64,000 nt of DNA from Methanothrix sp. GTDB taxonomy: Archaea > Halobacteriota > Methanosarcinia > Methanotrichales > Methanotrichaceae. Below are positions 62,456-64,000 of this stretch, one piece after another. The position numbers and the translations under genes are program-made. A model generated the notes under the pieces. That model did not search any database and was not told where the DNA came from. It was given only the letters and a program-made list of their open reading frames with translations. Position 1 is the stretch's first letter; the number at the start of each line of letters is the position of its first letter. Location: positions 62,001 through 126,000 of the forward strand of contig NZ_JADJJX010000003.1 in assembly GCF_016706325.1 (NCBI RefSeq). The letters are read 5' to 3'.

Positions 62456-63295
62456 ATGGAGATCGCAGCCTGGTTTGGAAGGGTTGACCTGGATACGGAG
62501 CTGATATCGCTTGCAGAGGATGAGGAGAGCATGATAAATGCCCTTCTCAAGCGGCCTCTTCCCGCCGGCCCATCCCCTCAGCCTGACCTGCGCCGTCTGG
62601 CCTTGGCACATGGGTTCGCGGCAGATGATATCGAGTATAATTCCCTTCTCAGAAGGGTGGCTCTGGAGCTGGTCCACCGCCAGCTCTCCCTGCTGGCCAC
62701 AGCCGAGCAGGACCTCCTCCAGGCGGTGGAGGCACTGGACGATATGACTGAGGCGATAAATCTGCTCGATGAGAGGCTTTATGAGTGGCACCGCCTGCAC
62801 CGCCAGAGGATTGTGCATGGAAGGGACCTGGCCGAATCGCTCTGCGAGGATGAGACCGTGGGACCCTTTGCCCGCGCCATCCTCGGATTGCGGGAATCGA
62901 GGAGAGGCATGGAGATGGAGGTGAGCTCCCGGGCGGAAGGGCTCTTGCCCAACCTCTCTGCCCTGGCCGGACCGGTGCTGGCGGCAAGGCTCATATCCAG
63001 AGCGGGAGGCCTGCACAGACTGGCCAAGATGCCCTCCTCGCGCTTGCAGGTCATGGGAGCGGAAAAGTCGCTCTTCAAGCATCTCGAAGGCCGGGCCCCC
63101 TCCCCCAAGCATGGCATAATCTTCCGCCATCCAGCGGTCATGGGCGCCCCCAGGAGGCTGAGGGGAAAGCTGGCCCGCGCCCTGGCCGGAAAGCTCGCCC
63201 TGGCGGCACGAATGGATTACTATGGTGCCGGCCCCTCTCCAGATCTTGCCGCCTCCCTGGAAAAAAGGCTGAAGGATATCAAACACCGAAAATAG
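62456..63295 (+). CDS. nop5: Nop5, C/D box sRNP core protein
   Basis: The 279-aa protein has the Nop domain: helical coiled-coil region (about 60-150), then LLPNLSALAGPVLAARLISRAGGLHRLAKMPSSRLQVMGAEKSLFKHLEGRAPSPKHGIIFRHPAV, the RNA and L7Ae-binding core. Nop5 bridges fibrillarin and guide RNA for 2'-O-methylation of rRNA and tRNA. The N-terminal fibrillarin-binding domain looks short. The usual downstream fibrillarin gene (flpA) is not here; an unrelated secreted-protein gene follows. Confidence 0.92.
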   Translation: MEIAAWFGRVDLDTELISLAEDEESMINALLKRPLPAGPSPQPDLRRLALAHGFAADDIEYNSLLRRVALELVHRQLSLLATAEQDLLQAVEALDDMTEAINLLDERLYEWHRLHRQRIVHGRDLAESLCEDETVGPFARAILGLRESRRGMEMEVSSRAEGLLPNLSALAGPVLAARLISRAGGLHRLAKMPSSRLQVMGAEKSLFKHLEGRAPSPKHGIIFRHPAVMGAPRRLRGKLARALAGKLALAARMDYYGAGPSPDLAASLEKRLKDIKHRK

Positions 63296-63364
63296 AAACC
63301 AGAAACCAGGATCAAATTTATATCCGATGCACCTGTATAGCGCTATCGAGATGGTGTTGTTCAT

Positions 63365-64000
63365 ATGAAATGGTGGCTGTCCGGATCTTTGATGATAGGG
63401 GCGTTTAGCATCATCGCCTTCTTGGGCCTTCTGCTTCCCCTGGCCCAGGGTGTACCCCAGAACATGACTGAGCACTCCTGGATCTACAATCAGGGCTCCT
63501 CTGATGATATGCGCATCTATCAGACGACCGGCGGATTCCACGGCCAGAAGATGGTCACCGGAACCCGGGGCACTGGCACCATATCCCGCACCATTGATGC
63601 TCATGTCTATGGCGGATTTGAGGATGGCTTCAATGAGATCTGGGCCAGTGAATGGGGGGTCTACCAGAACAAGCCATCCTTATACACCGAGCCCATCAGC
63701 AGAAGCGAGCTGAGAAATGCCCTCTGTGCCAAGAACTATGAGGCGGGATCGGTCTATTCTGAGAGCTACTCTGAGATCAGGGATCTGGTCAAGGACACCA
63801 CCGTCAGCCAGACCAATGAGAACTCAGTATACGACATCCACACTGAGGTGGATGGAGCGGCAAGGGTGGGGGCAAGGGTGCAGAAGAGCGCAGGCTCAGC
63901 TCCGGCTTATATCATGACCGGCAGCTACCGTGGTTATACAAATATGAGGATGCAACTGGAGAGCGGCAATGCCTCCATCATGACCCTGCCCTGCCCTTGA
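63365..64000 (+). CDS. Secreted hypothetical protein, 211 aa, ends at the window edge
   Basis: The product begins MKWWLSGSLMIGAFSIIAFLGLLLPLAQG, a Sec signal peptide, followed by a beta-rich domain with many Gly, Thr and Tyr residues (RIYQTTGGFHGQKMVTGTRGTGTISRTIDAHVYGGFEDGF and AYIMTGSYRGYTNMRMQLESGNAS). It is complete, with its TGA being the last three bases of the window. The family is not recognised. A ribosome-binding site is not obvious. Confidence 0.7.
   Translation: MKWWLSGSLMIGAFSIIAFLGLLLPLAQGVPQNMTEHSWIYNQGSSDDMRIYQTTGGFHGQKMVTGTRGTGTISRTIDAHVYGGFEDGFNEIWASEWGVYQNKPSLYTEPISRSELRNALCAKNYEAGSVYSESYSEIRDLVKDTTVSQTNENSVYDIHTEVDGAARVGARVQKSAGSAPAYIMTGSYRGYTNMRMQLESGNASIMTLPCP

Overview
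The window reads as part of the chromosome of an acetate-using methanogenic archaeon of the Methanosarcinales, most like Methanothrix (Methanosaeta). The evidence is a complete membrane/core operon for an F420H2-dehydrogenase-like respiratory complex (fpoA to fpoN, without fpoF or fpoO), a probable methanofuran biosynthesis kinase (MfnE), archaeal information-processing genes (topoisomerase VI, RPA-type single-strand binding proteins, Nop5, deoxyhypusine synthase, aEF-1beta, HerA) and a methanosarcinal-style glutamyl-tRNA synthetase. TTG and GTG starts are common. Short direct-repeat arrays sit in many intergenic gaps. Genus-level placement is an inference from gene content.

Layout. 1-5971: translation and cofactor genes, with a tRNA-Ala(CGC), aEF-1beta plus a small zinc ribbon, MfnE, a Nudix hydrolase, GltX, CbiK and a CMD-family protein. 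6320-9354: two secreted low-complexity proteins, a membrane-tethered winged-helix protein and an ArsR-like regulator. 9527-14258: an AI-2E-family permease, a 24-bp repeat array, a frameshifted YihY-family protein, UbiX and deoxyhypusine synthase. 14405-24795: the fpo operon. 24889-31059: an ABC-type permease, a UPF0489 protein, UvrA and a secreted protein.

31405-42353 is the accessory island. It holds cmr1, cmr6-like, a Cas10/Csx11-like large subunit, cmr4, cmr5 and a cmr3-like gene, in the order I recall for type III-C loci. These are followed by one intact and two decayed copies of a Csx3-type ring-nuclease gene, a minimal nucleotidyltransferase with an in-frame amber codon, and a CARF plus PD-(D/E)XK (DUF1887, Card1/Can2-like) effector. 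The large subunit keeps an HD pair but has no GGDD cyclase motif, yet two cyclic-oligoadenylate-dependent gene types lie beside it. This is the most interesting feature of the window. No CRISPR array, cas1, cas2 or cas6 is present here.

42517-53371: an HMG-CoA synthase of the bacterial/eukaryotic type, dodecin, HerA, a large secreted cysteine-repeat protein, tandemly duplicated secreted-protein genes, and an IS1-family element (51477-52648) with a 9-bp target duplication that splits a secreted HEAT-repeat gene. 53372-64000: PyrG, two genes sharing its operon, a Trm112-like protein, topoisomerase VI A and B, an AsnC/RAM-domain protein, an RPA pair, Nop5 and a secreted protein.

Several genes that should be intact (fpoL, top6B, the yihY-type gene, the gene upstream of pyrG, the transposase) carry single-base indels, most of them in homopolymer runs. 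Uncorrected sequencing error is a serious alternative to real gene decay for all of these.
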